Source: Cydia pomonella (taxonomy: Eukaryota; Arthropoda; Insecta; Lepidoptera; Tortricidae). Taken from it: a stretch of 64,000 nt of DNA. The stretch spans positions 37,363,968-37,427,967 of the forward strand of contig NC_084704.1 of assembly GCF_033807575.1 (NCBI RefSeq), given 5' to 3'. The translations under genes and the position numbers were made by a program. Positions 31,734-40,894 of this stretch are shown in pieces. Position 1 is the first letter of the stretch; each line of letters begins with the position of its first letter. The notes under the pieces are model-generated. The model made no database searches. It had not been told where the DNA came from and saw nothing but the letters and a program-made list of their open reading frames with translations.

Positions 31734-34700
31734 ATAAAAATACATCTAGATCTTCAAAATTTCAGCAATCTCCAAATACTTTAAATGCCGAAGTTATGCG
31801 ACCGCAAACAAACCCAGTCTATCGGAGACACCTGCGCGACGCATCCACACAAACTCCAGAACAATCTAATATCACAGAAAATCAAATTCCTAGATCCACT
31901 AAATCGCTAAATCAAGTTCCAAAATCTAATATCACAGAAAATCAAATTCCTAGATCCACTAAATCGCTAAATCAACCAGAACAATCTAATATCACAGAAA
32001 ATCCATTTCCTAGATCCACTAAATCGCTAAATCAAGATCCAAAATCTATGACAATACAAAGTAAAGTCTCAGAGCCTCCTAAATCTATTGCATCGTCAAA
32101 TCAAGCTTCAGAGTCTCCCAGATCTATAACGTTACAAAATCAAGTACTAGAGCTTCATAAATCCATCGACTTCCTGCTAACTCAATTCATCAATGTAACT
32201 GAATCTCTTTCGAAATCTTTATTACAACAAACTTCAAATGCAAACGATACCCCAGAAATAAGCGCGACAGCCTCTTTTAACCCTAATAATACGAACTCCG
32301 AGAATAATTCTAAGGAAACATCCCAAATCATTGCTAACTCTAAATCAATGGACAATCTATCGAATTTAAACCAAATCACGAATACCCCATTCAAAAGTGA
32401 AAAATCGTCTAAATCAAAACATCGTTCAAAATCACAGCGGAAATCAAAATCTAAGCAAAAGCCTAAAATTCCCCAGGAAGAATATACTATAAACACGTTA
32501 AACATACCCCCAGAAGATCTTAAACATTGTGTATTCCATGTTGACGGTGAACCCATAACCTTGTTAATAGATACTGGAGCAGCCATCTCAGTCATAAATA
32601 AAGATAAAATCGGCAACAATAAAATCGATACGTCTAGAATCGCCTCAATCATAGGTGTATCTAACACAAACTCCACCGTCCAAACTTACGGCATCTGTAA
32701 CTTATCCCTAGATCAATTGCCCAAGTTCGCATTCCACGTAGCTAACCTTAATATTCACGCTGATGGCATATTGGGTAATGACTTCATGTCCAAATTCAAT
32801 GTCGATATCTCATATGAATCTAAAACCCTGCGAATACGCGACAGAACATACAAATTTCTTACTCTAAACGATTCTACAAATCCTCCTATCGACAACAATA
32901 AACAAACCCTCAGACAAAGATCAGAAACTGTTATCACCTGCCAAACTAAAGATATCTCAGATGGAACAGCAATCGTAGACAAACAATCCATTGACGATCA
33001 CCTAACTCTTCCAAACGCGCTTGTTGTTATCAAAAATAATCATTTCTTAATAACGTGCGTAAATTCTAGCAATGAAGACAAAACTATATCTATTCCCACC
33101 ATCCATGTAAACTCAATAAGCGACGTAGACTTCGATCAGTACCATCTCCATACATTTAACTGCGGTAATGATATAAACACTCGACCCCGAAAAGATATAA
33201 ACGAACTTATTAGACAAGACCACCTTAATAACGAGGAAAAAGAATCTCTAAATAAAATCGTCACAGAATTTTCCGATATCTTTTATACTGAAGGTGAACC
33301 TTTGACGTTCACCAACCATACAAAACATTCCATACCCACTACCTCCGATACGCCCATTAATACGAAAACATACAGATTTCCACAAATTCACCAACAAGAA
33401 GTTAAGACCCAAGTGGATAAAATGCTAAATCAAAATATAATAAGACCTAGTACATCCCCTTGGAGCAGCCCCATCTGGGTTGTGCCTAAGAAATTAGACG
33501 CTTCCGGAAAACAAAAATGGCGTGTTGTCATCGATTACAGGAAGTTAAACGACATCACTATAGGAGATAGTTACCCACTGCCTAATATCACTGACATACT
33601 GGATAAATTAGGTCATTCAATCTACTTCACGACTTTAGATCTTGCATCCGGATTTCACCAAATAGAACTAGACCCAAAGGACATACCAAAAACCGCTTTT
33701 AATACACCATATGGGCACTACGAATTCTTAAGAATGCCTTTTGGTTTAAAAAACGCACCTGCTACCTTCCAACGCGCAATGGATAGCGTTCTTTACGGCC
33801 TTCAAGGTGAACGGTGTTTCGTTTATCTAGACGATATCGTTATTTTTGCATCCAGTCTCCAAGAACACGAAGATAAACTAACCGAAGTTTTCAATCGTCT
33901 AAGAAAATGCAGCCTTAAAATCCAACCCGATAAATGCGAATTTCTGAGAAAAGAAGTGGCTTACTTAGGTCACATAATATCCAGCGAAGGAGTCAAGCCA
34001 AATCCTGAAAAGGTAAAATCTGTTCAAGATTTCCCAACTCCCAAATCATGCAAAGACATCAAGTCATTCCTAGGACTAGCAGGCTATTACCGTAGGTTCA
34101 TAGCCAATTTCAGTAAACTTACGAAACCCATGACGAGCCTTTTAAAAAAGGACGTACCTTTTATTTGGGGACCTGATCAACAGAAAGCGTTCGATTCATG
34201 TAAAAACATTTTAACAACTACTCCTCTACTACAATACCCCGATTTTAGCAAAGAATTTATACTCACAACAGACGCTTCCATTCATGCCATCGGAGCTATC
34301 CTATCCCAAGGCGAAATAGGTAAGGATTTGCCTATAGCATACGCATCCCGTACTTTAAATAAAGCTGAAACGAACTACTCAACTATAGAACGAGAATTAT
34401 TAGCAATAGTATGGGCAGTTAAACATTTCCGACCATACCTCTTTGGTAGGAAGTTCAAAATAGTCACTGACCACAAACCTCTCACTTGGTTATTTTCAAT
34501 TAAAGATCCAGGATCCCGTCTCGTTCGATGGAGGCTCAAACTTGAGGAATTCGATTACGAAATTATATACAAAGCGGGGAAAATGAATACTAACGCAGAT
34601 GCACTTTCCCGTCCACCAATTAACAACATAGGAATCAATGACTCCAAATCTATTTCAAATGACTTCTTACAAACACATTATGAACAATACGTATCACAAG

Positions 34701-36205
34701 GTTGCACACCAAATTCTCACTTGCTAAAAACAACTCCCGAAAGACTCTTAGACGCACGACACAAAAATATATTCATTCCAATTCCATGCAAAAACGCCGA
34801 TCTCGATCATTTGTTCAATGAAGCTCTAGGTCTATGCCCACAAACTAGTACCTACCCTGATAAAAGTAAAAATATCTATGAAACCGATCATCTAATCTCA
34901 GAAACTAAACAAAATCTTTACTTTTGTTATACTAGACCTTCATACTACGACCCCTGGGATGCCGAAAGTTATTTCAAGTCTTTATTAGTATGTCTAGAAA
35001 AAAACCATCCCGAAACCCTGTTCGTCCCAGATCTAAAACATCACCAAACATGCAAACTACGAGGAAATCAACAGTCACATATCACCGCTTACCTGGCAGA
35101 GCTGTACAATTGTAATGTCACAATCTGTGAAAATAAGGTTGATTACCCCACATCTGAAGAAATACCACAAATCTTAAAAACATATCATAATGAACCACTT
35201 TTGGGACACCGAGGTATTACCGAAACTTGTAGAAAGATCCGCGAAAATTATTTTTGGCAAAACATGTCAGAAGACATTAAAAATTATATAAACTCATGCG
35301 AAATCTGTCAACGTAACAAAATCCAAAGACGAACTTTTAAGGCCCCCATGGTCATAACTTCCCAATCTTCAGAACCTTTCGAACGCGTGTCTATGGACTT
35401 AGTCTCATATTCCGATATTAGCGACAATCATAATAAATACATATTGACATTACAAGACGAACTGACTAGATACGTCCAAGCTTACCCCATTCCCGACAAA
35501 GAAGCCCTTACAGTTGCCAAATATCTTCTTCACTTTTGCCAACACTTTGGAGTACCCAAACGGTTCCATTCTGATCAGGGTACCGAATTCATGAACGGAC
35601 TAATGAAACAATTAACAAAGTTTCTAGGTACAAGTCAGACATTCAATACAGCCTATCACCCCCAAACGAACGGTGCTCTTGAAAGATTCCATGGTACACT
35701 ACGAGACCACATACGTATGTACCAAACGAGGAAGCAAAAGAATTGGGATCAAATAATTCCCATGGCAATAATTTGCCACAATACATCTGTCAATAACTCC
35801 ACAGGATATACGCCCTACGAACTACTTTTCGGCTTCAAGCCACGCCCCTTTTATTCACTCAAAACAGTACCAGAATACTCAGCAGCCGACTATATAAAAG
35901 ACCTTAACGAACGATTGAGAATAGCTCGTGATGTGGCAATCCAAAACGTCCAAAAAATGAAAGAAAGGGCCAAAGAGCGTTATGATGGTAGTATTAGGAA
36001 CATAGCTAAGTTTGCGTTAGGCGACAAAGTCCTGGTAAAAGCACCTAATCCCAACAATTTGGATCCCAAATGGGAAGGACCTTGTGAAGTCATCAGAGTT
36101 GGATTCAATGAAAACTACCTGATTAGGAAATCCGGTAAGAATCAACTTGTCCATGCCAACCGACTCAGACCTTTTGATGTAAATATAAATAATCCTAAAA
36201 GCTAA
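31592..36205 (+). CDS. pol: Pol polyprotein: protease, reverse transcriptase, RNase H, integrase (expressed by -1 frameshift)
   Basis: The frame opens at the frameshift site, has no ATG start of its own, and runs 1537 codons to TAA 36203-36205. In order: a Ser/Asn/Lys-rich linker with tandem repeats (to ~32500); an aspartic protease with D-T-G-A (32570) and an ILGND motif (~32770); reverse transcriptase with L-D-L-A Asp (33638) and Y-L-D-D (33824-33835); RNase H with T-D-A-S Asp (34271), R-E-L-L Glu (34394) and D-H-K-P Asp (34469); and integrase with an HHCC finger (H 35186, H 35207, C 35297, C 35306) and a D-D-35-E triad (35396, 35573, 35681). The C-terminus carries a GPY/F-like 'KWEGPCEVI' module and no chromodomain. 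All catalytic residues are intact, so the enzyme set is probably functional. The integrase lies last, as in Ty3/Gypsy. The minus frame at 32182-32676 is a shadow. Confidence 0.95.
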   Translation, partial: FKLTSGRGNGLSLGNRFDILPEYPDDFIKTKHSPGTLRNHAEPTTTIDKNTSRSSKFQQSPNTLNAEVMRPQTNPVYRRHLRDASTQTPEQSNITENQIPRSTKSLNQVPKSNITENQIPRSTKSLNQPEQSNITENPFPRSTKSLNQDPKSMTIQSKVSEPPKSIASSNQASESPRSITLQNQVLELHKSIDFLLTQFINVTESLSKSLLQQTSNANDTPEISATASFNPNNTNSENNSKETSQIIANSKSMDNLSNLNQITNTPFKSEKSSKSKHRSKSQRKSKSKQKPKIPQEEYTINTLNIPPEDLKHCVFHVDGEPITLLIDTGAAISVINKDKIGNNKIDTSRIASIIGVSNTNSTVQTYGICNLSLDQLPKFAFHVANLNIHADGILGNDFMSKFNVDISYESKTLRIRDRTYKFLTLNDSTNPPIDNNKQTLRQRSETVITCQTKDISDGTAIVDKQSIDDHLTLPNALVVIKNNHFLITCVNSSNEDKTISIPTIHVNSISDVDFDQYHLHTFNCGNDINTRPRKDINELIRQDHLNNEEKESLNKIVTEFSDIFYTEGEPLTFTNHTKHSIPTTSDTPINTKTYRFPQIHQQEVKTQVDKMLNQNIIRPSTSPWSSPIWVVPKKLDASGKQKWRVVIDYRKLNDITIGDSYPLPNITDILDKLGHSIYFTTLDLASGFHQIELDPKDIPKTAFNTPYGHYEFLRMPFGLKNAPATFQRAMDSVLYGLQGERCFVYLDDIVIFASSLQEHEDKLTEVFNRLRKCSLKIQPDKCEFLRKEVAYLGHIISSEGVKPNPEKVKSVQDFPTPKSCKDIKSFLGLAGYYRRFIANFSKLTKPMTSLLKKDVPFIWGPDQQKAFDSCKNILTTTPLLQYPDFSKEFILTTDASIHAIGAILSQGEIGKDLPIAYASRTLNKAETNYSTIERELLAIVWAVKHFRPYLFGRKFKIVTDHKPLTWLFSIKDPGSRLVRWRLKLEEFDYEIIYKAGKMNTNADALSRPPINNIGINDSKSISNDFLQTHYEQYVSQGCTPNSHLLKTTPERLLDARHKNIFIPIPCKNADLDHLFNEALGLCPQTSTYPDKSKNIYETDHLISETKQNLYFCYTRPSYYDPWDAESYFKSLLVCLEKNHPETLFVPDLKHHQTCKLRGNQQSHITAYLAELYNCNVTICENKVDYPTSEEIPQILKTYHNEPLLGHRGITETCRKIRENYFWQNMSEDIKNYINSCEICQRNKIQRRTFKAPMVITSQSSEPFERVSMDLVSYSDISDNHNKYILTLQDELTRYVQAYPIPDKEALTVAKYLLHFCQHFGVPKRFHSDQGTEFMNGLMKQLTKFLGTSQTFNTAYHPQTNGALERFHGTLRDHIRMYQTRKQKNWDQIIPMAIICHNTSVNNSTGYTPYELLFGFKPRPFYSLKTVPEYSAADYIKDLNERLRIARDVAIQNVQKMKERAKERYDGSIRNIAKFALGDKVLVKAPNPNNLDPKWEGPCEVIRVGFNENYLIRKSGKNQLVHANRLRPFDVNINNPKS
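31861..32040 (+). repeat. Three in-frame 60-bp tandem repeats in the pol linker
   Basis: Units start at 31861, 31921 and 31981. Each encodes 20 residues of the form 'SNITENQIPRSTKSLNQ' + 3. The first two differ mainly at the ends and the third has a QI to PF change. A degenerate fourth unit follows at 32041. Unit length is a multiple of three, so the frame is kept. They lie between the frameshift site and the protease. Confidence 0.9.
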
Positions 36206-36367
36206 AACCCCTTAGCCGTGTAGCGATCGGCTTTACCAAAGAATAATCCTACTGCCTTTAATGTTTGGCATGTCGTAAGAGGCGACTAAACCCCTTAGCC
36301 GTGTAGTGACCGGCTATGTCAAGAATAGTCCTAACGCGTCTCGCAAGCGTGTCGTAAAAGGCGACTA
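36205..36367 (+). repeat. Non-coding 83-bp tandem duplication between pol and env
   Basis: AAACCCCTTAGCCGTGTAG starts at 36205 and 36288. Each copy ends in 'tgtcgtaaragg' + 'cgacta', a small GTCG/CGAC hairpin. The copies are about 75% alike by eye. All three frames contain stops. Confidence 0.8.
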
Positions 36368-36450
36368 ATCTAGGATAATTTTAGGTTAGGAAAACTCATC
36401 TAAATCTAGTACTATAATCAAAATCTAGTTTATAAATTTAAGTATGATAG

Positions 36451-38088
36451 TTTATAAATCAAAATCCATTGACAACTCTTATATTTTTAAACGTCCTTAA
36501 ATGGCTCATTGGTACACCTGATGCCAAAGACGCCATGCATTATGAAGATTGTATTAACCAACTCGAAAAACGTGAAACCGATCTTTCATCACTTATGCTC
36601 GAACAAACTCAAATAATTTCTTCGACTGTCAAAACCTTCAACGAATCAATTCTCAAAATCACTTATGATGAGTTAATCATTAACGAAAATATCGAACGCT
36701 TAAATAATTACCTTAACTCTTCTCAATCACTTCTGTTTAGTTTAAAAGCCAGCCAAGATGTGTCAGCTATTTCCCTTCAAATTTTAGAGTCAGTAGTAAA
36801 CCTTGAAAACGAAATCAACGAATGCCTAACTAGTATCCTCTTTGCAAAGTCCAATACAATCCATCCGTCAATTATAACCTTGGAAAAACTTTATAAAGAA
36901 CTCCTCTTATCGAATCATATTCGCACGAATAAACATCTAGTTTCCACCGTTAGCCCACAAAATATACACACAATCTTAGAATCTTCCTCTCTATCAGCAT
37001 ATGTATATTCAGATAAACTTGTATATATACTTACATTCCCTTTAATTCAGAATGATCCTCTCGACTTATACCATGTATACTCCATCCCTATAAAACATCC
37101 GAATTCCTCTCTTCATACCACTATCCTCCCTGAGCACGTGTTCCTGGCTGCGAACCCCAGCGGCCAAACCTACGTGTCGACAAGCAGTTTAGAAACCTGC
37201 AAAACATACGCCAGCGAAAAACAAGTCTGCACCGGTCTCGTCGCCTACGACGCTACAGCTCGTCCCCTGTGTGAACTACAAATTCTCCACAGCATCTCCA
37301 AATCCCTTCCGAAAATCTGCACTACTTCAACCTTCGAAGCCGACATCAACACTTTTCAATACATCGAGAACAACAAGTGGCTATACATACTGTCTGGCGA
37401 AACCAACTGCGTCCTACAATGCACTAAAGAAGTAACACATCACAAGATACAGGGCGCAGGCATCCTATCATTACAGAAAAACTGTAAACTCCACACTGGA
37501 TACAGCACGCTATCAGCATCACAAGACTCCGAAGAAAATATAACTTACCCTATAATCGTACCCGACATAAGAACTGACGACTGTTTCGAAGAATACAGGG
37601 ACATCGCGAAACCTGACCTGATGCCAATTAAAATTAATGAATTGCCACTAGATTCCTTGAAACAAATCAAAAACCATATAGATAAATACGGAGAAGAAAT
37701 CAAGAAAATAAAATCCACAACATTCGCCCAAAGGAACACCACTACCTTCTCTTGGGTTTATTTTACACTTGGCCTAATAATGTTAGCCTACCTTGTATTT
37801 AAAATTTGCAAACGCTGCCCCAATGGACTTCTACTACGCCGCCGAACACCAAATTCTCCAAATCGCGATTCCAACGGATGCATCCAGATCTTCAATAACT
37901 GCTTCGCAAATTCATCTCGACAACAGAGAACCCACGTCGCAATTCCCATGTCTACAATCTCAACTAGCTGCGTCACAGAAGATGAAGACGAAGACATCGA
38001 GCCTCAGCATTCTCAGCCAATCTCACCCGTTTCCATTGTTCCTGCGACTTCTAAAAGATCAGGCGCTAACGCCCAATCTTTATTCTAA
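36451..38088 (+). CDS. env: Envelope-like glycoprotein frame, N-terminally incomplete
   Basis: The frame opens after TAG 36448-36450 and ends at TAA 38086-38088 (545 codons). Its first ATG is at 36535. It resembles the C-terminal, membrane-anchored subunit of the errantivirus Env / baculovirus F fusion-protein family: a short hydrophobic start, an acidic/Gln-rich heptad-like segment, a cysteine-bearing ectodomain, one transmembrane helix at about 37747-37810 ('FSWVYFTLGLIMLAYLVF') and a ~95-residue tail with an acidic patch. No signal peptide, no RxxR furin-type site and no N-terminal subunit is visible, and the upstream bases are non-coding. It is either translated from a spliced RNA whose 5' exon I cannot identify, or truncated and no longer able to make a normal Env. 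Confidence 0.75.
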   Translation, partial: FINQNPLTTLIFLNVLKWLIGTPDAKDAMHYEDCINQLEKRETDLSSLMLEQTQIISSTVKTFNESILKITYDELIINENIERLNNYLNSSQSLLFSLKASQDVSAISLQILESVVNLENEINECLTSILFAKSNTIHPSIITLEKLYKELLLSNHIRTNKHLVSTVSPQNIHTILESSSLSAYVYSDKLVYILTFPLIQNDPLDLYHVYSIPIKHPNSSLHTTILPEHVFLAANPSGQTYVSTSSLETCKTYASEKQVCTGLVAYDATARPLCELQILHSISKSLPKICTTSTFEADINTFQYIENNKWLYILSGETNCVLQCTKEVTHHKIQGAGILSLQKNCKLHTGYSTLSASQDSEENITYPIIVPDIRTDDCFEEYRDIAKPDLMPIKINELPLDSLKQIKNHIDKYGEEIKKIKSTTFAQRNTTTFSWVYFTLGLIMLAYLVFKICKRCPNGLLLRRRTPNSPNRDSNGCIQIFNNCFANSSRQQRTHVAIPMSTISTSCVTEDEDEDIEPQHSQPISPVSIVPATSKRSGANAQSLF

Positions 38089-38097
38089 GGGGGGAGG
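38087..38097 (+). other. Polypurine tract
   Basis: AAGGGGGGAGG directly abuts the 3' LTR and overlaps the env stop codon. It is the expected primer for plus-strand synthesis. Confidence 0.9.
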
Positions 38098-38445
38098 TGT
38101 TATATAATATGATCCATCCATATACCTAGTTTTAGTTATTAAGTTGCTACTCACATATTTGTTTACCTTTCCCAATAGTTTTGTACTTTGAAATCATAAT
38201 TAGTTTCTTAAATACTTTATTTACACTTCTCATCAATAATTGTAAACATCCTCATGTCTTAATGTGTTATTTGTCATTAGTGTTAACTTATCTCAAATGG
38301 TCCTGAGACCATAATGTGTTTATTATTCTCATGTTTATCCTAATATCCTAATGAGACTTGTCTCCCTTATAAGCAGTACTACGTCCCGAATTAAATCAGT
38401 CTAGTTTGAACCGTCAAACTGTGTTTTACTCCACCCCACATAACA
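38098..38445 (+). repeat. 3' LTR (348 bp)
   Basis: Identical to 30068-30415. It supplies the 3' end of the transcript; ATTAAA just before the R start is the best polyadenylation signal candidate. Confidence 0.97.
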
Positions 38446-38600
38446 CCTCTAACAAATATTACTTAGCTTAGACTATTTAGCTAGTCGGCAACATGTTTTT
38501 GTTCTTACTCGCAATCCTTGAACTCTAGAAAACCTTAGTTGGGTATAATTGAAAATTACTTCTGACGTGTTTAATGACGTGCTCGTGTTATAGGCTGTAT
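38446..38600. other. Flank of the retroelement
   Basis: Unassigned. Joining the flanks at one CCTC gives the presumed empty site. Confidence 0.4.
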
Positions 38601-38609
38601 GCCTCAAAC

Positions 38610-38900
38610 TTACCAACATATGTTATGCGACTTTTGAAAATTATGAATTCATTGGATTTCCTATTGTTCATACAAATTACATGTTACATTAATGTACGCT
38701 GTCATAAGTGTAATTGACGTTGAATATCACGCTATTCGCAAAACATTACGTCTTAGAATAAACTTTAAACTGTTATAAAAATTAAAATACAAGTTATTTT
38801 AAAAAATTGCTGAACAAATGTTGGTCCGTTTGAGGAGTACAGCTTCAACTTACAGTTTAATTTTTTGCTCCTGTTACAGGCCTCACGCGGTATATTGAGA
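38610..38900 (+). mobile_element. Diverged copy of the 61469 TIR element
   Basis: 'ttaatgtacgctgtcataag', 'gctgaacaaatgttggtccg' and 'ttttgctcctgttacaggcc' match 61560-61822. The left terminal repeat is not clear. Confidence 0.55.
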
Positions 38901-39110
38901 TGTCTAAGTCATAGTCATAATTTTAGTTGACGGGCGGAGGAGTCGGAGGGATAGCATGATATTGTTCGTACTGCACATGTTTGCAGTCTAAATAAGTAAA
39001 TAACCGTTGCCATTCCGCAGCCGTATAGTTTCGCTAGTAATTGTTAGTTCATAATGAATAGGTTGTATTGTGGGTAGAAACACTAGTAACTATTATCACC
39101 AACCTAATAC
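38901..39110. other. Unassigned
   Basis: Nothing recognised. Confidence 0.35.
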
Positions 39111-39114
39111 ATGT

Positions 39115-39240
39115 CACAGTCCAAATCAAAAGGGACCTTATGGCGGTGGGCGCTTACACCATTTTTAGCGGCGCGTCAATACTAATGCGGTACTAGGCGA
39201 CGTAAGCGCTAACCACCATAAGGTCCCTTTTGGACTGTCT
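39115..39240. mobile_element. MITE 'AAGGTCCCTTTT' family
   Basis: 'acagtccaaatcaaaaggga' + CCTTATGG and 'ccataaggtcccttttggac' + TGT are inverted. The core reads 'ggcgacgtaagcgctaacca'. Confidence 0.72.
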
Positions 39241-39415
39241 CATTTATTGAACAGGTACTGCATTCTGTACAACTATAGACAATACAATGAACATCAAATA
39301 GTGATAGCTATAGTACGTTTTTTTTTCAGTATAGACATTTTATAACCTCGAAAGAAGTGGTACCTTTTTCCTCCAAAATTAAATCGTGAGTAACTATGCA
39401 TTGAATTATAGTGTC

Positions 39416-39575
39416 GTTTTTTTTTTTTTTTTTTTTTTATACTACGTCGGTGGCAAACAAGCATACGGCCTGCCTGATGGTAAGCAGTCTCCGTAGCCTA
39501 TGTACACCTGCAACTCCAGAGGAGTTACATGCGCGTTGCCGACCCTAACCCCACCCCCCCTCGTTGAGCTCCTCG
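39416..39575 (-). mobile_element. Retroposon, 'ggtggcaaacaagcatacgg' family
   Basis: A T run of about 20 then 'tactacgtcggtggcaaaca', 'agcagtctccgtagcctatg' and 'gagttacatgcgcgttgccg'. Confidence 0.7.
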
Positions 39576-39704
39576 TTGATTATTGTACCGCAATATTACA
39601 TATCATATTCCTAGCAATTCGGAAGAAAAAGTTTATTACCACTAAGAAAAAGTTAGAAAAATACGGGGTATAAGGCAACATCCCTACTGATCCCTACTAA
39701 TATT

Positions 39705-40080
39705 TGTCTACGATCTTAATTTTATTTAACTTGCAATTTTTGTAAGTATGTATGTTTAGGTCAAATCTTACAAGCTAAATTAGACCCACTCATTATTCAA
39801 TTGAGCCGAAATTTCACATACATATGTAAGTAGGGTGACAATGCAATATGGTATCATCGAGCTGATCTGATGATGGAGACAGGAGATGGCCATAGGAATT
39901 TTGTTATAAAACAACGCAACCTAATAAGGAGGAATCTCCTAACTTAGACCAGGTACTCAAAAAATAAGTGTTTGGGTTTTATTAGAATTGTATTGGTAAG
40001 TTGCTTTTGAAAGAAAAGTAGAGTCAGCGATAAAAGCTTGTATCGAAAATGTTTTTTTTTTTGACTAAAACTTATTTTTA
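39705..40080 (+). repeat. Interspersed repeat ('gatctgatgatggagacagg' family)
   Basis: 'aacttgcaatttttgtaagt', 'ggtcaaatcttacaagct', 'gtgacaatgcaatatggtat', 'gatctgatgatggagacagg' and 'agtcagcgataaaagcttgt' recur at 53730, 57850 (minus), 58690-59110 and 63908. Confidence 0.65.
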
Positions 40081-40376
40081 AAAATAGAACACGTCAAGTA
40101 TAACTAAGTTATAAAGTTACGCTGCCGATGCCGTTGCATCTGGCTTGTGATTTCGAGCGGTGCGCCCGCGCAGCGCCACAAGCCGTCGCAGCACAAGCGG
40201 CCGTTGCAGGGCCACATTCACTTAGCTTGCCTAGTCAACGCATCTGACCAGTGTTTCCTATCTCTCCTCTCTCTCGCCGAAACACAAAAATTATACGTTT
40301 TGCTACACATAACAGAATTCAGCATAAAAAAATAATAAATTTATTCTGTAACAAAAAACTTTCTAACAAAAAATAA
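40081..40376. other. Short GC-richer segment, unassigned
   Basis: A 62-codon plus frame has no recognisable motif. Confidence 0.35.
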
Positions 40377-40627
40377 AACCGACTTCAAAAATTACCAAAA
40401 GCACCATACATGTACCTATAACATTTGAAGAGTTCCCTCGATTTCTCCAAGATCCCATCATCAGACCCCGACTTGGTGCCAACGAGACCATCTCGGGCTT
40501 ATACACGTTAGATTAAAAAAATATATTTGAAAATCGGTTCACGATTCTCGGAGATATCGAGTATTATAACATATATACAAAAAAAAACAGTCGAATTGAG
40601 AACCTCCTCCTTATTTGAAGTCGGTTA
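40377..40627. mobile_element. MITE with AACCGACTTCAAA ends
   Basis: AACCGACTTCAAAA (40377) and TTTGAAGTCGGTT (ending 40627) are inverted. The interior 'gagaacctcctcc' is common in lepidopteran copies. No frame is present. Confidence 0.6.
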
Positions 40628-40894
40628 ATTAATACTCAAGGGCTCTTTCACGTGTCGATGCAACATTTACAGTTACAAATAAATACAACAGCGAATACTG
40701 GGGTATTTATTTCATTATAATAATACACAATATGTGCACATTATAAACCTCTGGGTGCAATAGATCTATCCTTTCACCGGACACTTTCTGATATCTTGCT
40801 GCTGAGAGGGACAGGGAAACAACATATAGTTTTCTCTATCCTTTAAAGCAGAATGTGGCATAAAAATATTAAAAATGATACTAATGAATGTAAC

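Larger units (their letters stand above)
30064..38449 (+). mobile_element. Full-length errantivirus-like Ty3/Gypsy LTR retrotransposon with target duplications
   Basis: The element proper is 30068-38445 (8378 bp), flanked by the 4-bp duplication CCTC (30064-30067 and 38446-38449). It carries 5' LTR, tRNA-Ser primer site, gag, pol (protease, RT, RNase H, integrase, in the Gypsy order), an env-like frame, polypurine tract and 3' LTR. Both LTRs are identical and both gag and pol are open, so insertion is recent by LTR logic. An env-like frame with a tRNA-Ser primer site places it near the errantiviruses (established for 17.6/297-type elements; lepidopteran TED is a relative). Exact lineage needs an RT phylogeny. 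Confidence 0.95.

Noticed and set aside
32182..32676. 164-codon minus-strand frame inside pol
   Set aside because: It lies opposite the Ser/Asn-rich pol linker and protease. Its composition is the complement of that codon usage, with no domain of its own.
30585..36451. A defined env splice junction between the GTAAGT donor and the AG at 36449-36450
   Set aside because: The donor is good but the acceptor lacks a pyrimidine tract, and the upstream short frame does not continue open in that phase. The junction is left undetermined.
37793..38107. 104-codon plus frame overlapping the env tail and LTR
   Set aside because: It is a shifted frame over env that runs into the LTR, with no independent start context or motif.
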